This document shows, piece after piece, positions 64,000 to 64,000 of a stretch of DNA of 64,000 bases. Numbering within the stretch: position 1 is the stretch's first letter; every line of letters begins with the position of its first letter. Location of the stretch: contig NZ_CP117435.1 in NCBI RefSeq assembly GCF_030687495.1, positions 5,832,501 to 5,896,500 on the forward strand. Direction: 5' to 3'. Below the pieces are notes generated by a model. The model made no database searches. It was not told the origin of the DNA and was given only the letters and a program-made list of their open reading frames with translations. This DNA is from Pseudomonas sp. FP453. GTDB taxonomy: Bacteria; Pseudomonadota; Gammaproteobacteria; Pseudomonadales; Pseudomonadaceae. The position numbers and the translations under genes were made by a program.

Positions 64000-64000
64000 G

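Overview
The window is a stretch of core chromosome from a fluorescent pseudomonad, most likely the Pseudomonas fluorescens group. Three things point there. The gene order (pilJIHG / gshB-tonB3-algH-ruvX-pyrR-pyrB-pyrC' / pilT / yggS-proC-yggT-metX-metW / rdgB-hemW / trmB / thiGS / mtgA / rpoH-ftsXEY / M16 pair-rsmD / lao cluster / coaD-fdx-mutM) matches the arrangement I know from P. aeruginosa. The coding is dense and GC-rich. The gaps are full of the REP/REPIN palindromes typical of P. fluorescens. No tRNA, rRNA, CRISPR, prophage or insertion sequence was seen.

Layout. 1-1778 (minus): end of the twitching-motility chemosensory operon pilG-H-I-J, with pilJ cut by the window edge. 2018-7932 (plus): gshB, tonB3, algH, ruvX and the pyrimidine genes pyrR-pyrB-pyrC'. 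8096-10589: a double-TM2 membrane protein, an NlpC/P60 endopeptidase and the pilus retraction ATPase pilT. 10647-17346 (plus): yggS-proC-yggT, metX-metW, then DUF4426-rdgB-hemW-DUF3392. 17490-19720 (minus): trmB, thiG, thiS, DUF423. 19791-24730: mtgA converges on rpoH, followed by ftsY-ftsE-ftsX. 24965-29421 (plus): two M16 peptidase-like proteins, rsmD and a YheT-type hydrolase. 29540-35012: sseA and the long-chain alcohol/aldehyde oxidation cluster laoR / laoC-laoB-laoA. 35116-42256: coaD, ferredoxin, mutM, an HDOD protein, rlmI, a Bcr/CflA-type MFS transporter and a DUF4153 membrane protein. 42546-44387: ilvD. 44594-48647 (minus): a complete cell-surface signalling iron-uptake unit (ECF sigma, FecR-type regulator, TonB-dependent transducer). 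48854-54950: a phosphorylcholine-phosphatase-like HAD enzyme, a cystine symporter, folA and a DUF2868/DUF3482 membrane-protein/GTPase pair. 54947-61674 (minus): an aminophosphonate cluster (LysR, ABC ATPase, permease, binding protein, FAD oxidase, HD-domain protein). 61691-64000 (minus): a Zn/Cd/Pb P-type ATPase behind a MerR-type promoter.

The most striking property is a set of ten reading-frame breaks in eight otherwise well-conserved genes: algH, ruvX, pyrB, hemW, laoR (two), the phosphonate HD gene (two), the phosphonate ATPase N-terminus and the LysR regulator. Seven or eight are a single extra base in a short run, one is +2 and one is -2. Correcting each restores a whole number of codons and a family-like protein. 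This looks more like residual sequencing or assembly error than biology, and it should be settled before any of these genes is called a pseudogene.

The most interesting biology is the lao cluster with a perfect palindrome between the -35 and -10 of its promoter, the aminophosphonate cluster that carries an FAD oxidase and an HD oxygenase-like gene but no phnW/phnX in the window, the iron signalling unit with a candidate Fur site, the catalytically dead dihydroorotase pyrC', and about fifteen REP pairs in two opposite arrangements, three of which share an almost identical spacer.
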